Below, one piece after another: positions 51,888 through 63,500 of a DNA stretch of 64,000 nucleotides (within the stretch, counting starts at the first letter, position 1; the number at the start of each line of letters is the position of its first letter). The position numbers were made by a program, and so were the translations under genes. Origin of the DNA: Pseudoalteromonas haloplanktis ATCC 14393 (GTDB taxonomy: Bacteria; Pseudomonadota; Gammaproteobacteria; Enterobacterales; Alteromonadaceae); the NCBI RefSeq assembly GCF_000238355.1, contig NZ_AHCA01000006.1:186001-250000 (forward strand), in the 5' to 3' direction. Below the pieces are notes generated by a model, which was given only the letters and a program-made list of their open reading frames with translations, ran no database searches and was not told the origin of the DNA.

Positions 51888-54716
51888 ATGAGCGACTACA
51901 AGCATACTTTGAATTTACCGGAAACAGAATTTCCAATGCGCGGCAATTTGGCACAACGTGAGCCAAAAATGCTTAAAACATGGTATGAAGACGATCTATA
52001 TGGTCAAATTCGCAACGCTAAAAAAGGTAAAAAAACCTTTATTTTGCATGACGGCCCTCCGTATGCAAATGGCGATATCCATTTAGGCCATTCAGTAAAT
52101 AAAATTCTAAAAGATATTATTGTTAAATCAAAAACTTTATCTGATTTTGATGCGCCGTATGTACCAGGTTGGGATTGTCATGGTCTACCAATTGAATTAA
52201 TGGTAGAGAAAAAAGTAGGCAAACCTGGTGTTAAAGTAACCGCCGCTGAATTTCGTGAAAAGTGTCGTGCTTACGCTAAAAAACAAGTCGAAGGCCAAAA
52301 AGTTGATTTTAAACGCTTAGGTGTATTTGCTGATTGGGATAAGCCTTACTTAACCATGAACTTTGACTTTGAAGCGAATGCAATTCGTGTACTTGGTCGC
52401 ATCATTGAAAAAGGCCATCTGCACAAAGGTGCAAAACCTGTGCATTGGTGTACTGATTGTGGTTCAGCATTAGCTGAAGCAGAAGTCGAATACCAAGATA
52501 AACAGTCACCAGCGATTGACGTACGTTTTGAATTTGTTGATCAGGCGGCTGTTGTTAGTGCGTTTGATTTAAAAGCGGATCATGAGGGTACTGGCACCGT
52601 AAGTACTGTGATCTGGACCACCACACCATGGACACTGCCTGCTAACCGCGCGGTGGCTGTGCATGCTGATTTAGAGTATGCCTTAGTACAAGTTGATGAC
52701 GAAGGTGCACAGCAGCGTTTGATTTTAGGTTCAGAGCTGGTTAAAGATGCCATGGATCGTTATGGTTTTAACCACTACCATGTATTAGGTTATGTAACCG
52801 GTGCAGCACTTGAAAATTTACAAGTCGCACACCCGTTTTATGACTTCAATGTGCCAGTGATTGTTGCTGAACACGTTACGACAGACTCAGGTACTGGTAT
52901 CGTGCATACAGCACCAGGGCATGGTCAAGAAGACTTTGTAGCTGGCTTACAATATGGCTTAGAAGTAGCTAACCCAGTTGGCGCAAATGGTGTGTATTTA
53001 CCGGATACAGAATTGTTCGCAGGACAACACGTATTTAAAGCCAATGCCAGTGTTGTTGAGGTGCTTATTGAGCGTAATGCGCTTATGCATCATCATGCGC
53101 TAACGCATAGTTACCCACATTGTTGGCGCCATAAAACGCCAATTATCTTCCGCGCTACACCGCAATGGTTTGTCAGCATGGATCAGGCTAATTTGCGTCA
53201 AGACTCATTAAAGGAGATCAAAAACACCCAGTGGTTGCCTGAGTGGGGCGAAAGCCGCATTGCCAACATGGTTGAAGGACGCCCTGATTGGTGTATCTCA
53301 CGCCAACGTACATGGGGTGTACCGATTGCTTTATTCGTTGATAAAGACACCGGTGCTTTACATCCTAATACGCAAGAACTCATTGAAAAAGCAGCTCAAC
53401 TGGTTGAAAAATCAGGTATTCAAGCATGGTATGATTTAGAGCCTGCAACGCTACTTGGTGAAGCTGATGCGCAGCAATACATGAAAGTGCAAGACACTTT
53501 AGATGTATGGTTTGATTCGGGGGTGACCCATGCGTGTGTGGTTGATGCTCGTGAAGACTTAGTTGGTCCTGCTGATCTATACCTTGAAGGGTCTGATCAA
53601 CACCGTGGTTGGTTTATGTCATCAATGATGACATCAGTGGCAATTAATGGCCATGCGCCTTATCGTCAAGTGTTAACCCATGGTTTCACTGTGGATGAAA
53701 ACGGCCGCAAGATGTCAAAATCGTTAGGTAACGTTATTTCACCGCAAAATGTGATGAACAAACTCGGTGCTGATATCTTACGTTTATGGGTTGCGTCAAC
53801 TGATTACACGGCAGAGATGACTGTATCGGATGAAATCTTCAACCGTTCAGCGGATCGCTACCGTCGTATTCGTAATACCAGTCGTTATTTATTAGCTAAT
53901 CTAAGTGGTTTTGATCCTAAGACAGATCAAGTCGCTATTGACGATATGGTTGAATTGGATCGTTGGATTGTAGGACGAGCAGCGCAACTGCAAGATGAAA
54001 TCTTAGCGGCTTATGAAAGCTATCAAATGCTGCAAGTAACGCAAAAGCTAATGAATTTCTGCACAGGTGAGCTGGGCTCATTCTACTTAGACGTTATTAA
54101 AGACCGTCAGTACACAGCTAAAAGTGACAGTCATGCTCGTCGTTCTTGTCAAACTGCCTTGTATCATATTGCTGAGGCGATGACGCGTTGGATGGCGCCA
54201 ATTATGAGCTTTACGGCGCAGGAAATTTGGCAGGCCTTACCGGGTGAACGTGATCAGTACGTATTCACATCAGTTTGGTATGATGGCTTAAAAGCCGTAA
54301 GCGAAGGTCAGTTTAGTAATGATGACTGGTTAACTATTCTAAACGTGCGTGATGAAGTAAATCGCGTGCTTGAAGGGGCACGTAAAGAAGATGTAATTGG
54401 TGCAACACTGCAAGCCAATGTAGCGCTTTATGCTAATGCTGATCTTGCTGCGAAATTAGCCGCTCTGGGCGATGAATTACGTTTTGTATTTTTAACCTCT
54501 AAAGTGACTGTAACGGCGGTTGATGCACAGCCAGAGGGCACCCAATCTACAGAGATTGAAGGCTTGTATATTGCAGTATCAGCAACTGATGCTCAAAAGT
54601 GTGAGCGTTGTTGGCATTACTGTGATGATGTGGGCTCAAACCCTGCTCATGAAGAGATTTGTGGTCGTTGCGTGAGTAACGTTGATGGCGAAGGCGAGAC
54701 GCGTCAGTTCGCATAG
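51888..54716 (+). CDS. ileS: Isoleucyl-tRNA synthetase
   Basis: The protein has 942 residues. The HIGH motif is GDIHLGH (near residue 62) and KMSKS is at 608-612. The editing domain ([13 protein letters not shown]) and the C-terminal zinc site (CERCWHYC ... CGRC) are intact. It charges tRNA-Ile. It is in the usual order between ribF and lspA. Confidence 0.97.
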   Translation: MSDYKHTLNLPETEFPMRGNLAQREPKMLKTWYEDDLYGQIRNAKKGKKTFILHDGPPYANGDIHLGHSVNKILKDIIVKSKTLSDFDAPYVPGWDCHGLPIELMVEKKVGKPGVKVTAAEFREKCRAYAKKQVEGQKVDFKRLGVFADWDKPYLTMNFDFEANAIRVLGRIIEKGHLHKGAKPVHWCTDCGSALAEAEVEYQDKQSPAIDVRFEFVDQAAVVSAFDLKADHEGTGTVSTVIWTTTPWTLPANRAVAVHADLEYALVQVDDEGAQQRLILGSELVKDAMDRYGFNHYHVLGYVTGAALENLQVAHPFYDFNVPVIVAEHVTTDSGTGIVHTAPGHGQEDFVAGLQYGLEVANPVGANGVYLPDTELFAGQHVFKANASVVEVLIERNALMHHHALTHSYPHCWRHKTPIIFRATPQWFVSMDQANLRQDSLKEIKNTQWLPEWGESRIANMVEGRPDWCISRQRTWGVPIALFVDKDTGALHPNTQELIEKAAQLVEKSGIQAWYDLEPATLLGEADAQQYMKVQDTLDVWFDSGVTHACVVDAREDLVGPADLYLEGSDQHRGWFMSSMMTSVAINGHAPYRQVLTHGFTVDENGRKMSKSLGNVISPQNVMNKLGADILRLWVASTDYTAEMTVSDEIFNRSADRYRRIRNTSRYLLANLSGFDPKTDQVAIDDMVELDRWIVGRAAQLQDEILAAYESYQMLQVTQKLMNFCTGELGSFYLDVIKDRQYTAKSDSHARRSCQTALYHIAEAMTRWMAPIMSFTAQEIWQALPGERDQYVFTSVWYDGLKAVSEGQFSNDDWLTILNVRDEVNRVLEGARKEDVIGATLQANVALYANADLAAKLAALGDELRFVFLTSKVTVTAVDAQPEGTQSTEIEGLYIAVSATDAQKCERCWHYCDDVGSNPAHEEICGRCVSNVDGEGETRQFA

Positions 54717-54725
54717 GAGTATTTA

Positions 54726-55226
54726 GTGAGCAAACTAGCCCAAAAAAGTGGTTTAGTGTGGCTATGGTTAAGTCTATTACTGTTAGTAGTAGACTTTGCT
54801 ACAAAAACACTGGTTGTAAATACCATGAACTTACGTGATTCAATTGATATTTTGCCGTTTTTTAATCTTACTTACGTGCACAACTATGGAGCTGCATTTA
54901 GCTTTTTAAGTGAAGCGGGTGGTTGGCAGCGCTGGTTTTTAAGCATTATTGCAGTATCAATCAGCGTATTGTTGATTTGGTGGCTAAAACGTTTACCGGC
55001 AACGAATAAAGTGCTTTGTGGCGCTTACTCACTGGTACTGGCGGGTGCAATTGGTAATCTATATGACCGTATTAGCTATGGTTATGTTATTGATTTTCTA
55101 CATGTGCACTATAACAATTGGCATTTTCCAGCATTCAATATTGCCGACAGTGCTATTTGTATTGGTGCTGCATTATTATTATTTGATGCCTTTACAGGCG
55201 AAAGCCCAAAGGAGCAAAAAGTATGA
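54726..55226 (+). CDS. lspA: Lipoprotein signal peptidase (signal peptidase II)
   Basis: The protein has 166 residues with four membrane spans. The start is GTG at 54726 with AGGAG upstream. LspA motifs are NYGAAFSFL, LAGAIGNLYDRISYGYVIDF and AFNIADSAICIG, carrying the two catalytic aspartates. It cleaves prolipoproteins, including the CapA-like lipoprotein of this window. It overlaps fkpB by ATGA. Confidence 0.96.
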   Translation: MSKLAQKSGLVWLWLSLLLLVVDFATKTLVVNTMNLRDSIDILPFFNLTYVHNYGAAFSFLSEAGGWQRWFLSIIAVSISVLLIWWLKRLPATNKVLCGAYSLVLAGAIGNLYDRISYGYVIDFLHVHYNNWHFPAFNIADSAICIGAALLLFDAFTGESPKEQKV

Positions 55227-55663
55227 GCCAAGTGGTTATCGGTGAAAAATCAGAAGTTATTTTTCATTTTTCAATTAAGTTATCGGATGGCTCAGCAGCT
55301 GACTCTACCAAAGTACACAATAAGCCTGCTAAATTAACTATGGGTGATGGCAGTTTAACTGCTAACTTTGAAAAGTGTTTATTTGGCTTAGCACCCGGTG
55401 ATAGTAAGTCATTTGAGCTTGAGCCAGAAGATGCATTTGGCCAACCAAATCCAGATAACATTTACTATGTAGAGCGCAGCAAGTTTGGCCCAGAAACACC
55501 TGCAACAATTGGTTCAATCATTGCATTTACGCAACCTGACGGCACTGAATTACCGGGCGTTGTCCGCGAAGTACAAGGTGAGTCTGTGACGATTGACTTT
55601 AATCATCCGCTTGCAGGTCAGCGCTTAACCTTTGAAGTTGATATTTTAGAGGTAAATGGCTAA
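55223..55663 (+). CDS. fkpB: FKBP-type peptidyl-prolyl isomerase FkpB (SlyD/SlpA type)
   Basis: The protein has 146 residues: [37 protein letters not shown] and [18 protein letters not shown] are typical of the SlpA/FkpB group. The flap insertion and final [13 protein letters not shown] complete the domain. It is a cytoplasmic prolyl isomerase and chaperone. It overlaps lspA by four bases and ispH by one. Confidence 0.94.
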   Translation: MSQVVIGEKSEVIFHFSIKLSDGSAADSTKVHNKPAKLTMGDGSLTANFEKCLFGLAPGDSKSFELEPEDAFGQPNPDNIYYVERSKFGPETPATIGSIIAFTQPDGTELPGVVREVQGESVTIDFNHPLAGQRLTFEVDILEVNG

Positions 55664-56592
55664 TGGATATTTTATTGGCAAACCCGCGTGGTTTTTGTGC
55701 GGGGGTAGACCGTGCGATCAGCATCGTTGAGCGTGCGTTAGATATCTTTGAAAAACCAATTTATGTACGCCATGAAGTGGTACATAACCGTTATGTAGTG
55801 GATGGTTTAAAAAGACGTGGTGCGGTATTCGTTGAAGAGCTAGACCAAGTACCAGACGATAGCATTGTCATCTTTAGTGCGCATGGTGTATCGCAAGCCG
55901 TGCGCAGTGAAGCAAAGCGCCGAGAGCTTAAAGTGTTTGATGCTACTTGCCCATTAGTAACTAAAGTCCATATGGAAGTCACTCGAGCTAGTCGTAAAGG
56001 CATTGAGTGCATTTTAATTGGCCATCATGGTCATCCTGAAGTGGAAGGGACTATGGGGCAATATAATAATCCTAAAGGCGGTATCTATTTAGTCGAAACC
56101 CCTGAGGATGTTGCCAAGTTAAATGTTAAAAATCCTAATAACTTATTTTATTGTAGCCAAACTACGCTATCAGTTGATGATACTGCTGACGTTATTGATG
56201 GCTTAAGAACTAAGTTTCCAGCAATTGATGGCCCACGTAAAGATGATATTTGTTATGCCACGCAAAATCGGCAAGATGCGGTACGCGATTTAGCAGATAA
56301 AGTTGATGTGCTACTTGTTGTTGGTGCTAAAAATAGCTCAAACTCAAATCGTTTACGCGAACTTGCAGATAAAATGGGCACTGTTGCTTATTTAATTGAT
56401 GATGCAAGCAATGTTGAAGATCACTGGTTTGCTAACGCCCAAGCTGTTGGTGTTACTGCGGGTGCATCGGCGCCAGAAGTGCTCGTTCAACAAGTGATTA
56501 ATCGCCTGAAAGAATTAGGTGGTAAACAGGTTATTGAAAACCCTGGCGAAGAAGAAAACATCGTATTTGCCGTACCTGTTGAGCTACGCTAA
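55663..56592 (+). CDS. ispH: 4-hydroxy-3-methylbut-2-enyl diphosphate reductase
   Basis: The protein has 309 residues. The three cluster cysteines are visible: C12 in [13 protein letters not shown], the Cys in [12 protein letters not shown] and that in [21 protein letters not shown] and IFSAHGVS bring active-site His residues. It is the last step of the MEP isoprenoid pathway, with a 4Fe-4S cluster. The start overlaps the fkpB stop (TAATG). Confidence 0.96.
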   Translation: MDILLANPRGFCAGVDRAISIVERALDIFEKPIYVRHEVVHNRYVVDGLKRRGAVFVEELDQVPDDSIVIFSAHGVSQAVRSEAKRRELKVFDATCPLVTKVHMEVTRASRKGIECILIGHHGHPEVEGTMGQYNNPKGGIYLVETPEDVAKLNVKNPNNLFYCSQTTLSVDDTADVIDGLRTKFPAIDGPRKDDICYATQNRQDAVRDLADKVDVLLVVGAKNSSNSNRLRELADKMGTVAYLIDDASNVEDHWFANAQAVGVTAGASAPEVLVQQVINRLKELGGKQVIENPGEEENIVFAVPVELR

Positions 56593-56630
56593 CCTTAGCG
56601 TACAGACAGGATTTTTTTAAGGAGCGAGCA

Positions 56631-57671
56631 ATGAGCAAGTCGGTGCAAACCCCTACTTTGCTTTTTGCAGCTCTTTTTAAAGAGCGTGGTGTACTTGCCA
56701 CTTTAGTCGTTGCACAAGTTATTGCAACCATACTTGCATTTGCTCCAACAGCGGCTGATGATATTTGGATCCGCCTTGGGGTGATCAGCCTGTTTTTACA
56801 CCTAACCTTTTTATCTAGCCTAACTTGGCTTTATATACTGCGAACACACCTGCTGCGTTTAAAACACGCTCTGCAAATGAGTGCGTTAATGCTTTCATTA
56901 TTAATGACCACAGCTATTTTTAGTGGCTTATTAGTTGAGTTTGCAAGTGACTTTATTGTGCAGCAAAACAACTATGAGTTTATCTTAAGAAACTTATTAG
57001 TTGTGTTTTTAGTCACCGCATTATTTATCCAGTTTTTAACGATTCATTTTGAGAAAGATCAACAAACTAATGCCTTAGCACGTGCTGAGTTGGATGCTTT
57101 GCAGGCGCGTATTCGACCACACTTTTTATATAACAGCCTTAATACTGCTGCTGAACTAACACATTGCGATCCGCAAGCTGCTGAGCAAGCAATTTTAGCG
57201 CTTGCCGCCTTGTCACAAGCCGCTATGCGGGTTGGCAAAGAAACTGCACTAAGCGACGAAATTACCTTGACTCAACAATACCTTGCGCTTGAAAGATGGC
57301 GCTTTGCTGAGCGCTTACAAGTGAGCTGGCAATTACCAGAGCAGTTACCGGATGTAACCATTCCATGCTTAACACTCCAGCCACTATTAGAGAATGCCGT
57401 TTGTCATGGTGTCGAGCCGTCATTGTCTGGCGCGACGATTTACGTTGAGTTGCATGTTAGTAAACGTTCATTAGTTATTCTAGTAGAAAACCCAATCTCA
57501 GCGCAGCAGCAAAAACGCCCTGGTAATGGTATGGCCCTAGATAATATTCGCCAACGTTTAGACCTTTACTATCAAGGTCATGCTAAGCTGACAATGACAA
57601 CCCGCGATGAAATTTTTCGGGTTAAGTTGGTGCTGCCTTTGACAACTAATTATACAAAAGAGTCAGTATGA
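56631..57671 (+). CDS. LytS/AlgZ-type sensor histidine kinase
   Basis: The protein has 346 residues. About four membrane spans lie in the first 140 residues. The His_kinase domain has the phospho-accepting H164 in RIRPHFLYNSLN, then LALERWRFAERLQ and the N-box LTLQPLLENAVCHGVEP. A shortened ATPase end has NGMALDNIRQRL. It is the partner of the LytTR regulator that overlaps it by four bases. In Pseudomonas AlgZ (FimS) and AlgR control the fimU-pilVWXY1Y2E operon; here the pair lies immediately before pilV-W-X-Y1. Confidence 0.88.
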   Translation: MSKSVQTPTLLFAALFKERGVLATLVVAQVIATILAFAPTAADDIWIRLGVISLFLHLTFLSSLTWLYILRTHLLRLKHALQMSALMLSLLMTTAIFSGLLVEFASDFIVQQNNYEFILRNLLVVFLVTALFIQFLTIHFEKDQQTNALARAELDALQARIRPHFLYNSLNTAAELTHCDPQAAEQAILALAALSQAAMRVGKETALSDEITLTQQYLALERWRFAERLQVSWQLPEQLPDVTIPCLTLQPLLENAVCHGVEPSLSGATIYVELHVSKRSLVILVENPISAQQQKRPGNGMALDNIRQRLDLYYQGHAKLTMTTRDEIFRVKLVLPLTTNYTKESV

Positions 57672-58369
57672 AAGTACTTATAGTGGATGACGAACCGTTA
57701 GCGCGTGCGCGCCTTCAGCGTTTACTGGCTCATTACCCAGACTATCAGCAAGTAGTACAGGCCAGTAATGGCGATAGTGCTCTGCAACAAATAAAACAAT
57801 ATGCCCCAGACATTGTATTTCTCGATGTTGATATGCCTGCAATGAGCGGCCTAGAAGTCGCAGTACAATTGAATAAATTGCCAATTCCACCAGCAATAAT
57901 ATTTGTTACGGCTCATCCAGAACATGCTCTAGAGGCATTACAGCTCAGTGCTGCGGGTTATTTACTAAAGCCTGTTACAGAGCAAAACTTGGCTAAAACC
58001 ATAGAGCAGCTTGGCCGGTTAACACGTGCTCATGTGCAAAAGCAGCGCCCAGTCACTATTAGTTTTCAGCTTGGGGGAGTTACACGCAGTGTGGCACTCG
58101 AAGATGTTTGTTATGTTATGGCTGAAGACAAATACACGCGTTTGATATCCACAAGCGGTGAAGCACTGATTGATCAGAGTTTAAAGCAGCTTGAACAAGC
58201 TTATCCAACACAGTTATTACGAATTCACCGTAAAATATTAGTCAATCAATCACGGTTAGTGGCATTAAAAAGAGCCGAAGATGGCAGCCACGTAGTGGTT
58301 ATAAAAGACTGTAGCTGTTTATTGCCAGTAAGCAGACGAGCTTATAAAACAGTTAAAGAGCAGCTTTAA
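57668..58369 (+). CDS. LytTR-type response regulator (AlgR-like)
   Basis: The protein has 233 residues. The receiver has DDEP at 7-10, phospho-acceptor D53 (FLDVDMPAMSG) and K101 (GYLLKPV). The LytTR DNA-binding domain spans ~129-233: CYVMAEDKYTRLIS, LIDQSLKQLEQAYP, RIHRKILVNQSRLV and LLPVSRRAYKTVKEQL. It binds direct repeats as a dimer. Two such repeats lie 24 bases beyond its stop, before pilV, so the natural target is the adjacent pilin operon. Confidence 0.9.
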   Translation: MKVLIVDDEPLARARLQRLLAHYPDYQQVVQASNGDSALQQIKQYAPDIVFLDVDMPAMSGLEVAVQLNKLPIPPAIIFVTAHPEHALEALQLSAAGYLLKPVTEQNLAKTIEQLGRLTRAHVQKQRPVTISFQLGGVTRSVALEDVCYVMAEDKYTRLISTSGEALIDQSLKQLEQAYPTQLLRIHRKILVNQSRLVALKRAEDGSHVVVIKDCSCLLPVSRRAYKTVKEQL

Positions 58370-58392
58370 AGTTATTCATCTGTATTGTTTGA

Positions 58393-58422
58393 ACCATTCA
58401 TCAATAAATATAACCGTTCATC
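58393..58422 (+). promoter_or_regulatory. Two LytTR/AlgR-like direct repeats upstream of pilV
   Basis: ACCATTCATC (58393-58402) and ACCGTTCATC (58413-58422) are direct repeats 20 bases apart start to start, i.e. two helical turns. The second differs from the AlgR core CCGTTCGTC at one base. A possible -10 (TATGCT, 58455-58460) would place the repeats near -70 and -50, a normal activator position. Confidence 0.6.
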
Positions 58423-58491
58423 CTTTAGTTCCTTGTATATACACACTGCTCGCATATGCTTAGAGTCAGGTAGTTTTATATTAGGTGTGCT

Positions 58492-59052
58492 ATGAAGTCC
58501 ATCAATTATTCACCGCAACAGGGTTTTACCTTAGTCGAGGTTTTAATCGCATTTGTGATTTTAAGCTTTGGTTTACTTGGTGCGGTCGCATTACAAGCAA
58601 AAGCTAAACAGGCCAGTTTTGACTCTATGCAGCGTGCAGCGGCTGTAGCACTGGGTAATGATATGATCCAGCGAATGCGTGCTAATGACAGAGTGGGAGT
58701 GATCACTCAGTACAATGGCACATTTACCAGCAATACAGCACTTGAGCAGTCCCGAACCTGTTATACCGACACGTGTAGTTCTGCAGAAATTGCAGCCCTT
58801 GATCGCCAGCAGTGGATCCGTGCAATTCAGGCCCGCGAAAATACAGGCGCTTTGGATGATGCAACGGTTTGCATAGAAAATACGGCTGTAGCAGGCGGTG
58901 ATGGTAAAGCATTTAATATTCAAGTCGTGGTTAGTTGGCAAGGCCGTCAGGAGATCACCGCCAGTGCTGATACAAAAGCAATATCGTGTGGTGAAGCAAG
59001 TAACACTCGCCGTGTAATGGTATTAAAAAGCTATATTTATTTGAGGAGCTAA
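58492..59052 (+). CDS. pilV: Type IV minor pilin PilV
   Basis: The protein has 186 residues. The prepilin motif QQGFTLVEVLIAFVILSFGL is cleaved after Gly and has Glu at mature position 5. QRMRANDR and several late Cys are typical of PilV. It is one of the minor pilins that prime the pilus with PilY1. It is first in pilV-W-X-Y1, 2 bases before pilW. Confidence 0.93.
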   Translation: MKSINYSPQQGFTLVEVLIAFVILSFGLLGAVALQAKAKQASFDSMQRAAAVALGNDMIQRMRANDRVGVITQYNGTFTSNTALEQSRTCYTDTCSSAEIAALDRQQWIRAIQARENTGALDDATVCIENTAVAGGDGKAFNIQVVVSWQGRQEITASADTKAISCGEASNTRRVMVLKSYIYLRS

Positions 59053-59053
59053 T

Positions 59054-60040
59054 ATGAAGCAGCAAGGTTTCACTTTAGTGGAAATGATGGTGGCGTTATT
59101 TATTGGTGGTTTAGTACTTGGTGGCGTGATGTTTACTTACATCAGTATGAAAGTGACCACCAGAGATACCATGACGATTGGGGAGCTACAAGAAACAGGT
59201 CGTTTGGCGTTAAATATTATGCAACGTGATATCGAACAAGTTGGTTTTTGGGGCACTTTTTATGAAGACTCATTTTCCCAAGAAAACACTGATACATTAC
59301 CAAACCCAGCACCAGATTGTACTGCAGGTTTAAATAATGGCAGTTTTCCCGTTTTTAACGCAAACAGTAACTTTCGTTCAATATATGCAATTGAGTCCAC
59401 AGGTGGTGCTCAGCTTAATTGTATCCCCAATGCACAAGATGATACCGATATCTTACAGGTTAAATTTTTAGAAGGTTTACAAATTAACCCTGCCGATAGC
59501 GATACAGATAATTACTATTTTATCGCCGAACAAGAGCAAGCTGAATTTCGCAAAGGACCAATCGCAGCGGCTTCAATTAATGGTAACGCGACGGTTTGGC
59601 GTTATCGCCATCATGTTTATTATATTGACAAGAGAAGTTACAAGCTTAATGAGAAAAACGTGAGTGTTCCGGTATTGATGCGTCGCCGACTAGCACCAAG
59701 TGGTGAGATGATCGCTGAAACAATTATGGAAGGTGTTGAAAACATGCGTTTTCTATTTGGTTTAGATACCAATAATGATAGCCGAGTGGATACTTATCGA
59801 AGCGTTAATAATATGACAGCAACAGATTGGGAAAATCGTCGTGGGATATTAACCGTACAAGTTTTCATTTTAGTGCGGGCATTGCAAGAAGATGCTGATC
59901 TAAATCAGTTAAATCAAACCTACACACTAGGTGAAGATGCAAACCAGCGTGTTTTAGAGTTTAACGATAAGTTTCGTCGTGCATTATTTACCACCACGAT
60001 CCGCTTAAATAATGTAGGAGCAAATTTATGGCGCATTTAA
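59054..60040 (+). CDS. pilW: Type IV minor pilin PilW
   Basis: The protein has 328 residues. The prepilin motif is QQGFTLVEMMVALFIGGLVL. The large globular domain (LALNIMQRDIEQVGFWGTF, then MEGVENMRFLFGLDTNND) is typical of PilW. It forms the priming complex with PilV, PilX and PilY1. It overlaps pilX by 13 bases. Confidence 0.93.
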   Translation: MKQQGFTLVEMMVALFIGGLVLGGVMFTYISMKVTTRDTMTIGELQETGRLALNIMQRDIEQVGFWGTFYEDSFSQENTDTLPNPAPDCTAGLNNGSFPVFNANSNFRSIYAIESTGGAQLNCIPNAQDDTDILQVKFLEGLQINPADSDTDNYYFIAEQEQAEFRKGPIAAASINGNATVWRYRHHVYYIDKRSYKLNEKNVSVPVLMRRRLAPSGEMIAETIMEGVENMRFLFGLDTNNDSRVDTYRSVNNMTATDWENRRGILTVQVFILVRALQEDADLNQLNQTYTLGEDANQRVLEFNDKFRRALFTTTIRLNNVGANLWRI

Positions 60041-60510
60041 AATTAGCCTCAAAACAACAGGGTGTAGTACTTATCGTGGCACTGATCATGGTCGTTGCTG
60101 TAACAGGAATTGCAGTGACACTGATGAGTAGCAGTAGTGTTGATATGAAAATTACCAATGCTGCATTTGAGCGAGAAGAAGCTGAGAACGCCCTTATGGG
60201 GGATGTACAGCAAATTATTGCCACTGAAGCTAATAAAGGTGGTACAAGTCATTTTTTATATACTCGAGCACAAATACCTAATGGTGAAATAGCGTTAGCC
60301 AAAGTGGATGAAACGGTCAGTACTATGAGTAATTTGAATAGCGGCGCACTGGATTTACCGTGTCCACGGAAGTTTAATTTTACTGCGGGGATTTCATGCA
60401 ATATGGTGCAAGTAAATAGCACTATAACGTACGGTTCAAAAAGTAAACATACCATTACCGTAACGTCAGGCATTGCTCAAGAAATGGCAAGCTTGAACAC
60501 GGGTGGGTAA
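60028..60510 (+). CDS. pilX: Type IV minor pilin PilX
   Basis: The protein has 160 residues. The N-terminus KQQGVVLIVALIMVVAVTGI is the PilX variant of the prepilin helix, with Gly before the hydrophobic stretch but no canonical FTLxE. VDMKITNAAFEREEAENA follows, as in PilX. PilX sits near the pilus tip below PilY1. Eleven bases separate it from pilY1. Confidence 0.9.
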   Translation: MAHLKLASKQQGVVLIVALIMVVAVTGIAVTLMSSSSVDMKITNAAFEREEAENALMGDVQQIIATEANKGGTSHFLYTRAQIPNGEIALAKVDETVSTMSNLNSGALDLPCPRKFNFTAGISCNMVQVNSTITYGSKSKHTITVTSGIAQEMASLNTGG

Positions 60511-60520
60511 GTGAGTAAAG

Positions 60521-63500
60521 ATGATGAAATTTAAAAAATTAGTAGTAAGTATTTTACTCGGTAGTACCGTGCTTTTGAGTATGCCCGGTTATGCTGAAGA
60601 TATTGAACTTTATGTAAATCATAATGTAGAACTTGATGAAAGGCCGCGGGTATTAATAATCTTTGATACTTCCGGCAGTATGGCTTTTTCTACTAGTAGT
60701 GGACGTGATTGCGGATTTAGAAATGGTTTGTATCAACTGTGTAGTGACAGCCGTTTAGGCATTGCGCGAAATGCAATGAGCCAGTTGGTTGATGAAAATG
60801 AAGATATCGATTTTGGCTTAATGCGTTTTAATGGTACCAGTGGTGGTTATGTGCTGTCAGGCATTGGTTCGTCAACTTCGACAATAAAAACAACCATTGC
60901 AAACTTACCTGCAGATGGCGGAACACCTTTGACAGAAACATTGTGGGAAGCTTACCTGTATATCACTGGTAGAGATGTATATTTTGGGAAAAATGTTAGT
61001 ACGCTACAAAGAGATACTAGTATAGAAAGTGTTAAGGTCACTGGTAACTGGTGGAATCCTAGATATAACTATACGTATATCTCCCCTTTTGATGATAGTA
61101 CCGAGGAAGCAAAACGGTGTGATAACTCGGTCAATATTATTTTTATGACAGATGGAGATCCCTCTGGTAATGGTGCTGATAGTGATGCTGATAATGCCAT
61201 TAGCGCACTTCATCAACAGTATTTCGGTAGTCCTCTGGTGATGAGAAATGACGGTATTAATGGTAACTATCTTCATCAACTAGCTAAAGTAATTCATGGT
61301 GTAGATGCCGATAAAAAGGCAGGTATTGAGGAAGTTATCGTTGACTTATACCCGCAAACTCCAGATATTCACGAAACGGGCCGCGTTTATACTATCGGCT
61401 TTGGTTCGGGAATGAGTAGTTCAGGTAAAAGACTATTAGAAGAGACTGCGAAACTCGGTGGAGGTCAGTACGAACATGCAGATACAGCAGAGCAATTGTC
61501 CGCGGCATTTAAGAAGTTCGTCACAAATATTCGAGAAGTAAATGATACTTTTACTTCCCCTTCTATAGCGAGTAATAATGTAGATCAAACACGTAGTCGT
61601 GAATCAATTTATTATGCCATGTTCTATCCCGAAACGGGCGCTCGTTGGCGAGGAAATTTAAAAAAATTAAAAGTCTCTGGTACAGAGATTGTTGATGCTA
61701 AAAGTAATCCTGCACTTAATGATGATGGGTTGATCAAATCAACGGCACATACCTTTTGGCTACCCCCTAACACCGCAGCAGATGGTAACTCGGTGGAAAG
61801 CGGCGGTGTTAATTTACACCTCACTCTTTTAGCTGAACGAACGGTTTACACTGACTCACCTCAAGGAAGCTTGATTGAATTTAAAAGCTCAATTTTACAG
61901 ACCGCATTAGGGGGGCTTACTAAGCTTGCCACAAGTTTTGGTACGAATATAACCAATGTAGGTACTACAATTGATTGGGCACGTGGTGTTGATGTAGATG
62001 ACGAAGATAAAGATGGTTCAACCCGTGATCAGCGTCAGGACATTTTTGGGGATCCATTACATTCAAAACCAGTAACGATTGATTATGGTAATGATGACGT
62101 ACGCATCTTGATTGGGACTAATGCAGGATTTTTGCATATGTTCCAAGATAAAGGTGATGCTGTTAGTGAAACATGGTCATTTATTCCAAGTAGCTTATAT
62201 AAAATTTTAACTCCTTTACGTGAAAATCAAGCTGATACCAAAGTGTATGGTGTTGATGGGCCAATAACAGTGTTTTTTGATGATGCAGACCGTGATGGTG
62301 TTGTTGAATCAGGTGATCGTGTATGGGCATTCTTTGGTATGCGCCGTGGTGGTGATCAGTATTATGCTCTAGATATCACGAACCCTGATGCGCCGAGGTT
62401 AATGTGGACAATACAAGGCGGTAGTGGAGTCTATAAAGAGTTAGCGCAAACATGGTCAGCACCTACGGTGTCTTACATTAAAGGAAAAGATGATCCTGTA
62501 TTGATTTTTGGTGCAGGTTTCGACACTAATAAAGATAATGTGTCGCTCAGTAATGATAGAAAAGGACGAGGTATATATATTGTAAATGCCTCAGATGGTA
62601 AGTTAGTGTGGGAGCTAACACCTGACACTGGTTTTAAAGGTAAGCACAGTATTGCGGCAACTGTTTCAATACTTGACTCTGATTACGATGGTTACATAGA
62701 TCGCTTATATGCGACAGATACCGCAGGTAGTGTGTGGCGAGTTGATATGCCTAGCGCAAGTCCTACAGATAGTGAAAGTCCCTGGACTCATTTTGAATTA
62801 GCAAAATTGGGTGGCACTGCGGCTAGTCAAGATAGACGCTTTTTTTATAAGCCTGTAGTCGCACGTACTATGTTTAGTAAAGTAACCAGTACTACGGACA
62901 ATAATAAAACATCTATAACGCGCCAAGATACTCCTTTTGACGCGATATTAATAGGCAGTGGTAATCGGCCAAAGCCAACATCGACTGTTGTCCAAGATCA
63001 ACTTTATATGATCCGTGATATCAACACTGTAACTAAGTCATTTGTGGGGGATGACATACCAGTGGCTATTACACCAAGCGATCTTATGAATGTGGATAAT
63101 GACCCATTTGCGAACGCACTTGATGATATAGATGAGTTCACTAAAGCCGAAGTAACATTAAGCAAGGCCAGTGGCTGGTACTATGACCTAGCGGGCAGTG
63201 GTGAGAAATCACTTGCAGCAGCAACCGTCGTGGGCGGGGTCGCTTACTATACTAGTTTTACACCGGCCTCTGAAGATGCCACGATTAATCAATGTTCTTT
63301 AAGTGGTGGAAGTGGTGGGTTATATGCGTTCCATTTGCATTATGGTAGTAAAGTGTATGATCAACTACGCTATGTGACGAGCAATGATGTACCAGATACG
63401 CCACAACTTTATTTTGGTAGCACAGAAACGTGTGATGACGATGACTGTAATGAGCAAAGCCAGTTTTTATTACTTGGACCAGGCATTAAGAAAACACAAG

